A stretch of 38,326 nt of DNA from CALCKU01 sp964534845 (GTDB lineage Bacteria; Pseudomonadota; Alphaproteobacteria; Caulobacterales; Maricaulaceae), in NCBI GenBank assembly GCA_964534845.1, contig CAZHPV010000020.1:1-38326 (forward strand), in the 5' to 3' direction. The position numbers and the translations under genes are program-made. Positions 1-8,503 of the stretch are shown one piece after another. The first letter of the stretch is position 1, and each line of letters opens with the position of its first letter. Under the pieces are notes generated by a model. That model did no database searches. It worked only from the letters and a program-made list of their open reading frames with translations, and had not been told where the DNA came from.

Positions 1-3000
1 CCCCCACCCGGTTGAGCCCCTGCCTCGGCCCCCATGATACGCGCCCATTCCCCGCGCCGTGCCAAATCATCATATTCGCCGTAATCATGGGTATATTGCA
101 TACGGGGTTGGGAGTAATAAACCGTATCAACATTATCGAATGCGGCAATCAGCTTTTTTAAATCCTCCAGTGCCGATTGCATATATTCCGACGCTGATAA
201 GGGCTTTGAGCGGGGCTTAAAACCCGGAAACGCTGTGAGAGGACTAAGGATTGTTTTTTGGGCCGCTGTCCCCTTTAACCGAACATAAGCCAAATCCTGT
301 GTCGGACCGGCTTTGAGAGTTTTAAAACCGCCTTGCGATAGAAGAAAAGCGGTTAAAGGTAATTGCGGATCAAAACCCGCCTTTACTTCGGCGACTGTAG
401 CCGGCGTTCCTGTTTTATAATCGATAACGGCATAACCCAAGGCGGAGCGTTCGATGAGGTCGGCAATCCCCGTTATTGTGAAACCTGCCCCTTCAATAGT
501 GTGTGATCCATAGGCTTCAATGTCGCCAACTTGCCACCCTTCGGCGCGGCGCGCGCGCGCCCAATCGGTAAAATCTTTCGCTATCGTGACAAGTCTGGAG
601 CTTTCCTTGGCAATTTCAAAATCCGGAAACCCGGCCTCAAACAGGGCTGTGTTAAAGGCCTTGACCAGATCTTTATCCGCACGTTCAGGTAAAGATCTCT
701 TATGGTCTCGCATAAACCGCTCAAGCCCTTTATGCATTGCTGAACCAAATTCGCGCACGCCCAAATCGGGTTCAATATCGGCCAAAGGTGATAAGCCTAA
801 AATATACCGCGCATAAATCGAATACGGGTCTCTCACCCATTTTTTTATCTCGGTAATAGATAGTTTTCGCCCGTGCGGCCAGCGAGCGTTAAGCGGGGGC
901 GCAGGCCTAGGCTCAGGCGCGGCCTTAACATCAACAGGATCGATGTGGTCCAAGGTCTGTGCCCATTGCAAAAAAGGTTTATCCGGCTCTAGCGCTCTGT
1001 GATTTTCACCCAATGCCCCGTTTATCAAAGTTTGCAAACGCCATATCCAGCGCGAGGCCACCATGGGACCTTCTTCAGACCTCTGGGCGCGGGTGAGGAT
1101 GACATTGGGATGGGCCGCCAGTCCGGCAAAATCATGGGCGGCCAGCCCGTAACGACGCTCTGGCAATGACAAGCCGAGCGTTTGGCGCATTTTCCGTGAC
1201 AAAAACGGCGCTTGGGTCGGGCGTGCTGGCCAAACCCCTTCATTTAAACCGCCTAATATAATGAGGTCCGCCGAGAGCATACGGGCCTCTAAAGGACCAA
1301 GAATTTGCAATCTCGGATGGGTTCCAAAACGCGGGCGCACCGCCTTGCCTCGCATCATTTTTGTTATAATTCTTGCAAATATCCCAAGCGGGACCGGCTC
1401 TAATATATCGCCGTAAGTTATGAGGTCTTCAATGAGCCTTGCAGCTTGCTCACCCGCATCACCCTGCCATAAACGCAGCGCGCCCTGTTGCGAGTCCGTT
1501 CCCGCCAGAATTTCCGCTGTCTCTGCCAAAGCCCGCGCCCAATCCGATATGTTAAGGCGTTTTTCTGTTCCAAGCCCCTCTGGCATAAAGGCGCTAAAGG
1601 CGGCGCATAAGTGCTTTAAAAATCCAGCCTGTTTTTCCAATTCCGCTTTTTTGTCTTTCTCTCGCCGGGCCCGAAAACCCGCCCGCTCTACCATCTCCCA
1701 CTTTTCGCGAAAATAACCCGCTTTTTCCCGGTAGGCAAAAAGCGGATGCTTGCACAAAGCCGCAAATGCTAGCGCATTAGGAAAGGGGCGTTGAGGTTCC
1801 AAACCCATATCCTGACTGTGCGCTTGTGCGTCGAAGGCTGCAATTACCGCGTCTGCGCAATCAAGAATATGGGATATAAACCGCCCCGAAGCCGTCTCCT
1901 CCAAAGGTTCTCCCTGAGAATAATCAACTTCGACTTCCCAGCGCCGCAAAGCCGCGCGTACCCGACGAGCCAAACCCGGGTCAGGCGTAACAAGCGCCGC
2001 TCTTTTACCTGGTACTTCCAATAGATCACGAAAGATAACGGCAATGGTTTGCGCCTCAGTCTCTGCTGTCTCGGCTTCGATTAAGGACAGACCGCTCAAG
2101 CCTTGATCAAATGTACCGTTCGAGGCATTCGGTCCGCCGCCTGATATATCTTCTCGGGGATTTTTTTGGCCGCCTTGCGAGATCAAATTCGCAATACGAC
2201 TGGGCCAATCTTGCGTTTCACCAACTGGCACGAGACTTTCAGATAGCAAGCTTCTGCGCGCCCTCGCCTTGTCATTATCAGTGTCTATCCAGTTAGGAAT
2301 GTCACGGTGGGAACGACCTAAAATTCCCAAGAGATTTTTAAGCGCGCCCTGTGGATGGTCCGCCTCTATCTGGTCCCACGCCGTTTGCCGTAAATTTATA
2401 TCCAGTCCGGGCAAAATAATCAGACCGTCCTTTAAACCGGAGACGCATTTCATAAGACGGGCTGTCGCACCCAGCGTTCCGGTTGAACCGGCAATAATAA
2501 CCGGATGCTCGGGCGGGATTTCATACCATAAATCAGTCAGGGCATTTAATACCGCCACACGTCTTGCCATGGGCGACATCATCCCTAATTCTTTCAGGCG
2601 GCTTGGCCAATATTTTTGCAAAATATCATAAAACACAGCCGCATTTTGAAAATGTTCGGCGGCGAATTCGGAAATTTCCTGCAAGCCAGAAATTTTGTCC
2701 GCGCTGACTTCTTCCATATCCGCGTCATCGAGAATTTTAAGCAGAGGATCGACGAGAGCCAAAGCCCCGTCAATCTCAAGAGGAAGATCAGACGTCGCGT
2801 GATGAAAGCGCGAAACCAGCTTGGCGAGCTCAAACCGCCTTTGCGTGGCCGAGATGGCCGGCTGTACCAAAAGTCCAAGTTCCCCGGGTTCGAAAGGCGG
2901 CTCTTCGGGATCAATATCGGCCAAAGTTCTCAGGCGCGGTAAAATATCAGCACCGCCCTCCCCAATAAGCGCATCCCCTAAAACCCGTACGGCCCGGCGC

Positions 3001-3131
3001 GTAGGCAGCAAAATTAGGGCTTTTTGCAAATCCGGCCCAAACCGGCGTTTCAGTCCTTTTACAAGCGCAGGCATAAACTCATGGCCGGCCGGCAAATTAT
3101 AGATAGATTTTTGGGTGTCTGATGCGCTCAT
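1..3131 (-). CDS. addB: AddB, double-strand break repair helicase-nuclease subunit (C-terminus cut by the window edge)
   Basis: AddB pairs with AddA in the AddAB helicase-nuclease, which processes double-strand DNA ends for RecA loading and is the alphaproteobacterial counterpart of RecBCD. About 1043 codons are present and the frame is still open at base 1, so only a short C-terminal tail should be missing. The middle carries family-like stretches such as ILGGLNEGVWPA and RDPYSIYARYILGL. The C-terminal PD-(D/E)xK nuclease is visible as IDYKTG, with Asp904 and Lys906 and an upstream acidic residue near 891. The N-terminal helicase-like half shows LLPTRRAVR and a degenerate nucleotide site, as is usual for AddB. 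The ATG overlaps the murU stop by four bases (ATGA), so the two are translationally coupled. addA is expected next to the left but lies outside the window. Confidence 0.93.
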   Translation of the reverse strand, partial: MSASDTQKSIYNLPAGHEFMPALVKGLKRRFGPDLQKALILLPTRRAVRVLGDALIGEGGADILPRLRTLADIDPEEPPFEPGELGLLVQPAISATQRRFELAKLVSRFHHATSDLPLEIDGALALVDPLLKILDDADMEEVSADKISGLQEISEFAAEHFQNAAVFYDILQKYWPSRLKELGMMSPMARRVAVLNALTDLWYEIPPEHPVIIAGSTGTLGATARLMKCVSGLKDGLIILPGLDINLRQTAWDQIEADHPQGALKNLLGILGRSHRDIPNWIDTDNDKARARRSLLSESLVPVGETQDWPSRIANLISQGGQKNPREDISGGGPNASNGTFDQGLSGLSLIEAETAETEAQTIAVIFRDLLEVPGKRAALVTPDPGLARRVRAALRRWEVEVDYSQGEPLEETASGRFISHILDCADAVIAAFDAQAHSQDMGLEPQRPFPNALAFAALCKHPLFAYREKAGYFREKWEMVERAGFRARREKDKKAELEKQAGFLKHLCAAFSAFMPEGLGTEKRLNISDWARALAETAEILAGTDSQQGALRLWQGDAGEQAARLIEDLITYGDILEPVPLGIFARIITKMMRGKAVRPRFGTHPRLQILGPLEARMLSADLIILGGLNEGVWPARPTQAPFLSRKMRQTLGLSLPERRYGLAAHDFAGLAAHPNVILTRAQRSEEGPMVASRWIWRLQTLINGALGENHRALEPDKPFLQWAQTLDHIDPVDVKAAPEPRPAPPLNARWPHGRKLSITEIKKWVRDPYSIYARYILGLSPLADIEPDLGVREFGSAMHKGLERFMRDHKRSLPERADKDLVKAFNTALFEAGFPDFEIAKESSRLVTIAKDFTDWARARRAEGWQVGDIEAYGSHTIEGAGFTITGIADLIERSALGYAVIDYKTGTPATVAEVKAGFDPQLPLTAFLLSQGGFKTLKAGPTQDLAYVRLKGTAAQKTILSPLTAFPGFKPRSKPLSASEYMQSALEDLKKLIAAFDNVDTVYYSQPRMQYTHDYGEYDDLARRGEWARIMGAEAGAQPGG

Positions 3132-3838
3132 ATTTTGACCTGTCTCAGAACGGCTTGAGCCGCCAAGCGCGCTCGCGGATCACCAACATGCATCCAGTAC
3201 CCAGGAAGTTCGCACCCAAAAATACGGTTACGACCTAAGCTCTCATCCCATATTTTATTACGCGAAAAAGGCTCTGCCTTATAGGGTTTGGCCAATACAG
3301 GTTTGAAAACCTGAACACCTGCATAAATATGCGCCGCCGTTTCACCGCGACGTCTAACAATTTGGCCTTTTTCGAGAAGGTCGAAATCCCCTGCTCCGTT
3401 ATAGCCCAGACTGGCATCGCGCCGCGCCAGCAATAAAAGCTCGTCCATTTTTGCAGGGTTCCACGCTGACATTAAATGCGCGAGAACATCTTCAAACGCC
3501 GCCCAAATAGCGTCAATATTACAAATTAAAATCGGGGCCTGGCCTAATAAAGGCAAGGCTTTAACAAGACCGCCCCCCGTTTCAAGCAGGGCCTCACGTT
3601 CATCTGATATTAGAATATCAAAATCCCGATTCTGGCTTTTTAAATGGTCCTCCAAATGATTGGCAAAGGCATGGACATTCACAATCACCCGCTTAACGCC
3701 AGCCGCCTCTAAGCGGTCCAGCATATGATCAATCAAAGGCTGGCCGCCTAATTCCACCATAGCTTTGGCTTTGTCATTGGTTAGGGGCCGCATGCGTGTT
3801 CCGTGTCCAGCGGCCATTACCATTGCTGTCTTTATCAT
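3128..3838 (-). CDS. murU: MurU-like nucleotidyltransferase (N-acetylmuramate-1-phosphate uridylyltransferase)
   Basis: A 236-residue sugar-1-phosphate nucleotidyltransferase. The N-terminal signature AAGHGTRMRPLT (residues 9-20) with the following KAMVELGGQPLI segment is the nucleotide- and sugar-binding loop of the GT-A-like family, and CNIDAIW near residue 110 supplies the metal-binding Asp. In MurU of Pseudomonas putida the enzyme makes UDP-MurNAc from MurNAc-1-phosphate and bypasses de novo synthesis of the fosfomycin-sensitive precursor. The specific call rests mainly on the neighbour: an AmgK-type sugar kinase lies immediately upstream, the same pairing as in Pseudomonas. Mannose-1-phosphate guanylyltransferase is the usual automatic name and cannot be excluded from sequence alone. 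The gene lies 14 bases after amgK and overlaps addB by four. Confidence 0.82.
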   Translation of the reverse strand: MIKTAMVMAAGHGTRMRPLTNDKAKAMVELGGQPLIDHMLDRLEAAGVKRVIVNVHAFANHLEDHLKSQNRDFDILISDEREALLETGGGLVKALPLLGQAPILICNIDAIWAAFEDVLAHLMSAWNPAKMDELLLLARRDASLGYNGAGDFDLLEKGQIVRRRGETAAHIYAGVQVFKPVLAKPYKAEPFSRNKIWDESLGRNRIFGCELPGYWMHVGDPRARLAAQAVLRQVKI

Positions 3839-3852
3839 TTGCCGCCCACCTT

Positions 3853-4962
3853 CTAGACTTCAAGCGCTTCGGGTAAATGGTTTTCAAACCAGATATAGAT
3901 ATCGGTCATAATGTCATGTTGCAGACTATTTTTGAAATGTCGTTTTACCCGTGGCATGAGTGCCATATATTGCGGTTTGCCAAATTTAAGCTCGGCGCGA
4001 ACCGGAAAGCCCAAAAGCTTGGTATTTCTTTGCCCCCCCATCACCGCATAAGCTGCGAGGAAATCTGCATCATAAGACAGACCGGATTTATCACAAAATT
4101 CTTCCAATAAAACCGCGCTAAGCTCGGATGAAACATCGCGCCTTATATCTTCTATCAGCGAGGCGACATCATAAGCAGGGTGCACAAAGAGGGCGTCCTG
4201 AAAATCAATCAGTCCCACACGGGCATTGCCGTCTCGTTCTGGAAGCCAAAACAGGTTTTCTGCATGAAAGTCGCGCAAGGCTAGACCGGGTTTGTGAGCC
4301 TCCAAAGCCTTGAAGGCGTCTCGCCAATGCAAAAAGAACTGCGAGCGCGCAGCAGGCTTGATCTCACGCCCTACACCTTTGGCGTACCAATCCAAACATA
4401 AATCCATTTCAGCACATAGGGCGGTCTCGTCATAATCGCGTACGCGCCATTCGCTTGACCCATAGTTTAAAACCGGCGGGAAACTGGAGCGGTAAATAGC
4501 TGCCAATGTGTCTATCGCCGCCTTGTATAAAGGCGCTTCTTGAGCAGGGTCCGCTTCAATTATAGGCGCAAAGACAGCCCGACCGAAATCTTCAAGCAAT
4601 AAAAAGCCGCGGCCCAAATCAGCGGCTATAATTTTCGGGGCGGAAAACCCTCTGCGTATTAAAGCCTGCGACAGGGCCGCAAAGCTTGTCATATCACCCC
4701 CCGCCAAGCGCGCCGTTGCATTATAACCAAGCTTACGGCGGGTCTCTATTGTTGCCCCCACAGGCTCACTCGGGGCTTCGCTTGATTTGGGTGCATCCAT
4801 TAAGACGGCAGGCTGGCCTTTATATGTCAGCCGTTCATATCGACGGGTCGACGCATCGCCCGGCACATTTTCACGTCGGGCGCCTCCCCATCCGCACGCG
4901 TCCAAAAAGGCCGCTATTTCCGCCTCCCGGTCATGGCTTTGGGCTTTAACTTGTTTTGACAC
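3853..4962 (-). CDS. amgK: AmgK-like aminoglycoside phosphotransferase-family kinase (MurNAc/GlcNAc anomeric kinase)
   Basis: A kinase of the aminoglycoside phosphotransferase fold. In AmgK the reaction is phosphorylation of the anomeric carbon of MurNAc or GlcNAc in peptidoglycan recycling, feeding MurU. Seen here: the N-terminal GDASTRRYERL and AVLMDAP segments typical of this subfamily, the catalytic loop LRDFHAENL with Asp231, and the metal-binding IDFQDA with Asp253. I start it at the GTG at 4962: it follows a good ribosome-binding sequence (GGGTGGAAC), gives the usual N-terminus and a protein of 369 residues, and overlaps tsaE by 17 bases. An in-frame start at 5070 exists but would bury over 100 bases in tsaE and add residues without family resemblance. 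The kinase fold is secure; the substrate is inferred from context. Confidence 0.83.
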   Translation of the reverse strand: MSKQVKAQSHDREAEIAAFLDACGWGGARRENVPGDASTRRYERLTYKGQPAVLMDAPKSSEAPSEPVGATIETRRKLGYNATARLAGGDMTSFAALSQALIRRGFSAPKIIAADLGRGFLLLEDFGRAVFAPIIEADPAQEAPLYKAAIDTLAAIYRSSFPPVLNYGSSEWRVRDYDETALCAEMDLCLDWYAKGVGREIKPAARSQFFLHWRDAFKALEAHKPGLALRDFHAENLFWLPERDGNARVGLIDFQDALFVHPAYDVASLIEDIRRDVSSELSAVLLEEFCDKSGLSYDADFLAAYAVMGGQRNTKLLGFPVRAELKFGKPQYMALMPRVKRHFKNSLQHDIMTDIYIWFENHLPEALEV

Positions 4963-5380
4963 TTTCGTTCCACCCTTTAAGTGTAAGTTCGCGCCCAGAC
5001 CCGTCAAACTCAATCTTAACGCTCCGGTGTGAGGCTGGCGCATACGCCCCCATTCGCTCCGGCCATTCAACTAAACAGATACAGGTCTCGAAAGCCTCCA
5101 GTAATCCGAGCTCCAAAATATCGTCCGGCTGTTCAAGCCTGTAAAGATCGCAATGCCAAATTTCTACATTTGGTGTCTCGTAAGTTTGCACCAATGTATA
5201 AGTCGGTGACGGAACGTCGGTCTCTGCTATAAGCGATTGAATAAACCCTCTCGCTAAAGTCGTTTTACCCGCGCCCAAATCACCGCGCAAGAATATAACA
5301 TCCCCTGCCCGGGAAGCTTTGGCAAGAGCCGCGCCAAAGGCGAGCATTTCGTTTTCAGAACCGAGTAATATCTTCTGCAT
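4946..5380 (-). CDS. tsaE: TsaE, ATPase for tRNA threonylcarbamoyladenosine (t6A) synthesis
   Basis: A 144-residue P-loop protein. TsaE binds the TsaB-TsaD complex and its ATPase activity is needed for multiple turnover in t6A37 modification of ANN-decoding tRNAs. Seen here: Walker A GDLGAGKTT at about residues 34-42, the family segment SPTYTLVQTYE, then HCDLYRL and LVEWPERM, all in the expected order and at normal length. It is first in the minus-strand operon with amgK, murU and addB and overlaps amgK. The ribosome-binding site at the ATG (5380) is weak. The gene upstream on the same strand in many relatives is a PAS-type kinase, as here (divL), but here a ferredoxin gene reading the other way sits between them. 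Confidence 0.95.
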   Translation of the reverse strand: MQKILLGSENEMLAFGAALAKASRAGDVIFLRGDLGAGKTTLARGFIQSLIAETDVPSPTYTLVQTYETPNVEIWHCDLYRLEQPDDILELGLLEAFETCICLVEWPERMGAYAPASHRSVKIEFDGSGRELTLKGWNESVKTS

Positions 5381-5399
5381 ATATTTACGTGATACGCGC

Positions 5400-5430
5400 T
5401 TGCAAAATCATGGCAAGTCCTTACATAGAT
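5400..5430 (+). promoter_or_regulatory. Possible sigma70-type promoter for the ferredoxin gene
   Basis: TTGCAA at 5400-5405 followed after 18 bases by CATAGA (5424-5429) gives a plausible -35/-10 pair in the short divergent region between tsaE and the ferredoxin gene. It leaves about 25 bases to the ATG. This is pattern matching only; alphaproteobacterial promoters are loose and a chance match is quite possible. Confidence 0.25.
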
Positions 5431-5454
5431 TTTAAACACATCCATGGAGACATC

Positions 5455-5772
5455 ATGCCAAAAATCATCTTTACGGACCATACTGGAACCAGTCGCGAGG
5501 TCGAAGCCAAAGCCGGGACATCAATTATGGAAGCCGCTGTGCAAAATATGATTCCCGGAATTGATGCCGATTGCGGCGGCGCCTGTGCCTGTGCGACCTG
5601 TCATGTCTATGTAAATGAGGCTTTTTTAGGCAAGTTAAAAGACAAGGACGATATGGAAGACAGCATGTTGGATTTTGCAGAAAATGTTCAAGACAATTCA
5701 CGTCTGTCTTGTCAAATCCTCATCTCAGATGCGCTCGACGGCATAAAAGTCACAACGCCCGAAGTTCAGTAA
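5455..5772 (+). CDS. 2Fe-2S ferredoxin, adrenodoxin type
   Basis: A 105-residue soluble electron carrier. The four cluster ligands are Cys40, Cys46, Cys49 and Cys86 (C-x5-C-x2-C then C after 36 residues), the spacing of the vertebrate adrenodoxin, putidaredoxin and Isc ferredoxin group and not of plant-type ferredoxins. The acidic stretch around residues 63-74 (DKDDMEDS) matches the partner-recognition helix of this group. I start it at the ATG at 5455, preceded by GGAG, which gives the normal MPKIIFTDHTG N-terminus; an in-frame start 66 bases upstream is unlikely. There is no isc or cytochrome P450 gene beside it, so the partner cannot be named. It stands as a single gene inserted between divL and tsaE. 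Confidence 0.93.
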   Translation: MPKIIFTDHTGTSREVEAKAGTSIMEAAVQNMIPGIDADCGGACACATCHVYVNEAFLGKLKDKDDMEDSMLDFAENVQDNSRLSCQILISDALDGIKVTTPEVQ

Positions 5773-5775
5773 ACC

Positions 5776-5830
5776 ACCGCCTCCCATCAGACCTCATATA
5801 TTCTCCCCAGCAGTAAAATGCGGCGGTTTT
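5776..5830 (+). terminator. Weak candidate terminator after the ferredoxin gene
   Basis: ACCGCC at 5776-5781 can pair with GGCGGT at 5822-5827, and the second arm runs into TTTT. The loop is about 40 bases, longer than usual, so this is only a possible intrinsic terminator. It lies between two convergent genes (ferredoxin plus, divL minus), where one would be expected. Confidence 0.3.
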
Positions 5831-5886
5831 ATATGTCTCTCTGTCAGGATTTCGTCTTGGGTCTTGCTGGCAATTACGCCGAATGC

Positions 5887-8340
5887 CTAGCCATTTGCCG
5901 CAAATAACTCAGGATGCGCATTATCTATCGTCGCTTCGCGCGGCAGGTAACAGGTAACATGCGTCCCTTGGCCTTCCTCGGATTCGAGATCGACCCAACC
6001 GCCATGACGCTCAACAAATCTTTGTACCAAAGCCAGCCCAAGCCCCGCACCCCCGCGAGAAGACTGGAAGCTTTCAAACACTTTGGGCTGATGGTCAGAG
6101 GGAATGCCAACGCCGTCATCCTTGACCCAGATCATAACACCGCCGTCATCTGTGCGCTTTCCGCCCAGAACAATTTTCCCGCCCGGTTTTGTAAACCGTA
6201 AGGCATTTGACAATAAATTATAGACAACCTGTTTTAAGCGTGTTTCATCAGCGCGGATGATACCGGTTTTTTCATCGCAATCGAGGCTGAGTGAAATGCG
6301 CGTATCCTCTGCTTTCGTCGCCACATAATCGAGCGCATTAAACAGCATATCAAACACATTGACGTCGCCAAGATCAAGATTGAGAACATTGGCCTCAATA
6401 GCGGCTATATCAAGAATGTCATCAATCGTTTTCGTTAAGTCCTCAGACGCCGTTTGTATGGCAAAGACATGTTCGGCTTGTTTGTCGTTTAGCTCACCGG
6501 CGGCGTTGTTTTGGAGCAAATCTGCATAGCCGGCTATGGTCGTAAGCGGCGTTCGGAGCTGGTAGCTCACATGGCCGACAAATTCCGACTTAAGTCTATC
6601 GGCGGCCTCTACAGCCTCTGCCCGCTCTATCAAGGCCGCTTCCGCCCGGCGTTCATCCGTCACATCGTCCCAGGCAATGAGGGTCGCCCCGTCGGGCAAA
6701 GGCTTGGAAAGCCAGGTTAAGCTCGTATCATCGGACCGATTAATTTCACCTTGCATAGACCGCCTAACACGCGGGTTCGGGTCTGTGCATAAGGCCTTAA
6801 GCTCATCCCAGAAAACCTTATCATGATAAAGAGGTAAATGGTTTGGGATAAGCTTAGTAAAATGGGGATTATCTTTAAGCAAATCCTTGGGAAGATTCCA
6901 TAACGTCTCAAAGGCCGCATTATGGATTCGCAACCGGCCATCCGTGCCAAAAACCGCAATGCCCTCTGTGAGCCTATCAAGGGTCGCACTTTGCACATTG
7001 ATGAGCGTGTTAAACTTACTTTGCAGCGTCAGCTTATCCGTCATATCCCCGATCATAATCGAGATACCCCCTTCCGGGTCTCGCAGGCGCACAATGCGCA
7101 AAGACCGCCCATCGGGTAATGTCCAGACCTCATCAGGCATTTCTCCGGGCCAATCTGTATAAAGTGCGAGTTCACCGCTTTTCCAGCTTTGGTAATCCGT
7201 CTGTTCCGGTAATTGTCGCTTCTCCCTGAGATAATCCAACCATTCGGAATGGCTCGGGCGATCCCTGAACCAATTTTCTTCAATGCCGAATAATTTGGCA
7301 AAGGCCTTATTGTGGAATGTCATGCGTTTATCGCCGCCGAAAATAACCACAGCCTCGTCCAAGCGGTTAAGGGTTTCGTCATGGGCACGAATATGGCGCG
7401 TCAACGCATCGCGTAAACCTTCGGTTTCACTGGCATCCATAGCCAGACCCGCCGCCCCGCCGGAAATCGGAAAGACTATCAAAGAGGTTGAACGACGTTG
7501 TCCATCCAAAACAATATAGCGCGTATCTTCTATACGCTCATTGGAACTTAATGCCTGTTTGGCTTGCTGGGCGGCATGTTCATCAAGTTGAGTTTGCGCT
7601 TCCAAGACCTCTTGCATAGAGCCTGCGCCCACCGCACTGACATAGGCCTCATTCACCCATGTCAAACGTCCCACACCGGAAATACGCCACATGGGAAAAG
7701 GCGCACGGCTCATCATTTCGACAAAAGCAATGGGGTCTGTCGAGGCTGTAATCCGGTGCTTTTCGAAACGGCCAATCGCAGTTTTTTCATCTTCGCCGCG
7801 TATTGACGCATCCTCTAACCACATAACAACTTGGCGTCCGGCCACACGCCCGTCAGCCTCAATGACATTGCCTCTGGGTAAAACGATTGAAATTGAAAAG
7901 GCCTCGCCGTGACTTCTCAGCTTGCTCAAGTGACCGCGCAGAGAAAGCGAGTCCTCGCTCTCGCTTATCGTGTCCAGATCGGCAAGACCATCAAGGACAC
8001 GCTTGGCAAAATCCGTACCCTTACCGGGTTCGGCAAAGCGTACAATAGAGGCCAAGGCTGCCGGAGACCCATATATGCGCGGGTCGCCCCAATCGGATTT
8101 CGGGTCGGGTATGTTTTCTTCCCAGACCAGTATAAGTCCCGGATAGCTGCCAAAAACAGAATCAATCCGCGTGAGCTGTTGATCTAATTGCTTACATTTC
8201 TCTTTCCAGTGCCCATCGGACCGCACACGGATGACAGAGTTTCTAAAAGCAATATAGCTGGCCAGTATCGCCACAAGCACAGCCGCTGAGGTTATCAGCA
8301 AACTAATGGTATCTATTGGCATGGACTGCAGCGACGCCAC
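5887..8340 (-). CDS. divL: DivL, tyrosine-containing PAS histidine-kinase homologue of the CtrA pathway
   Basis: An 817-residue protein: one membrane segment at about residues 10-30, a long PAS-rich sensor region (repeats near 200-300, 320-430 and 455-550), then DHp and ATPase domains. In the DHp H-box, FVGHVSYQLRTPL, the phosphoacceptor position is Tyr593 (codon 6562-6564) and not His, which is the hallmark of DivL in Caulobacter, where it reads DivK phosphorylation and controls CckA and hence CtrA. The ATPase boxes look intact: NLLSNALRF, DDGVGIP and GGAGLGLALV. Start is the GTG at 8340 behind a strong GGGGGAG site. A GATTC (GANTC, CcrM-type) site lies upstream at 8380-8384. The domain order and length (Caulobacter DivL is about 770 residues) agree well; an unrelated Tyr-box PAS kinase is the only real alternative. 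Confidence 0.92.
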   Translation of the reverse strand: MASLQSMPIDTISLLITSAAVLVAILASYIAFRNSVIRVRSDGHWKEKCKQLDQQLTRIDSVFGSYPGLILVWEENIPDPKSDWGDPRIYGSPAALASIVRFAEPGKGTDFAKRVLDGLADLDTISESEDSLSLRGHLSKLRSHGEAFSISIVLPRGNVIEADGRVAGRQVVMWLEDASIRGEDEKTAIGRFEKHRITASTDPIAFVEMMSRAPFPMWRISGVGRLTWVNEAYVSAVGAGSMQEVLEAQTQLDEHAAQQAKQALSSNERIEDTRYIVLDGQRRSTSLIVFPISGGAAGLAMDASETEGLRDALTRHIRAHDETLNRLDEAVVIFGGDKRMTFHNKAFAKLFGIEENWFRDRPSHSEWLDYLREKRQLPEQTDYQSWKSGELALYTDWPGEMPDEVWTLPDGRSLRIVRLRDPEGGISIMIGDMTDKLTLQSKFNTLINVQSATLDRLTEGIAVFGTDGRLRIHNAAFETLWNLPKDLLKDNPHFTKLIPNHLPLYHDKVFWDELKALCTDPNPRVRRSMQGEINRSDDTSLTWLSKPLPDGATLIAWDDVTDERRAEAALIERAEAVEAADRLKSEFVGHVSYQLRTPLTTIAGYADLLQNNAAGELNDKQAEHVFAIQTASEDLTKTIDDILDIAAIEANVLNLDLGDVNVFDMLFNALDYVATKAEDTRISLSLDCDEKTGIIRADETRLKQVVYNLLSNALRFTKPGGKIVLGGKRTDDGGVMIWVKDDGVGIPSDHQPKVFESFQSSRGGAGLGLALVQRFVERHGGWVDLESEEGQGTHVTCYLPREATIDNAHPELFAANG

Positions 8341-8503
8341 GTTTCTCCCCCGTCAGTCTTAAAGCCTTTAATGCCAACTGATTCGGTCATCAGATTTAAT
8401 TGTGTGGAATATGTAACGTGAACTGCGTCGATATAAAAGATACTATTTGCGCAAATAGGCGCTAATTGGCCCCAAAGCTGTCAGGAATAGAGACTAAACA
8501 GTT

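Noticed and set aside
1..3131. Many 60-120 codon ORFs on both strands across the first 3.1 kb
   Set aside because: One continuous minus-strand frame encodes AddB across the whole stretch; the others are shadows.
3853..5070. Longer start for amgK at 5070
   Set aside because: It would overlap tsaE by 125 bases and the added residues do not resemble the family; the GTG at 4962 has a better ribosome-binding site.
8359..8371. TTAA-N5-TTAA as a CtrA box upstream of divL
   Set aside because: The spacer is two bases too short for the CtrA consensus and the trailing C is absent.
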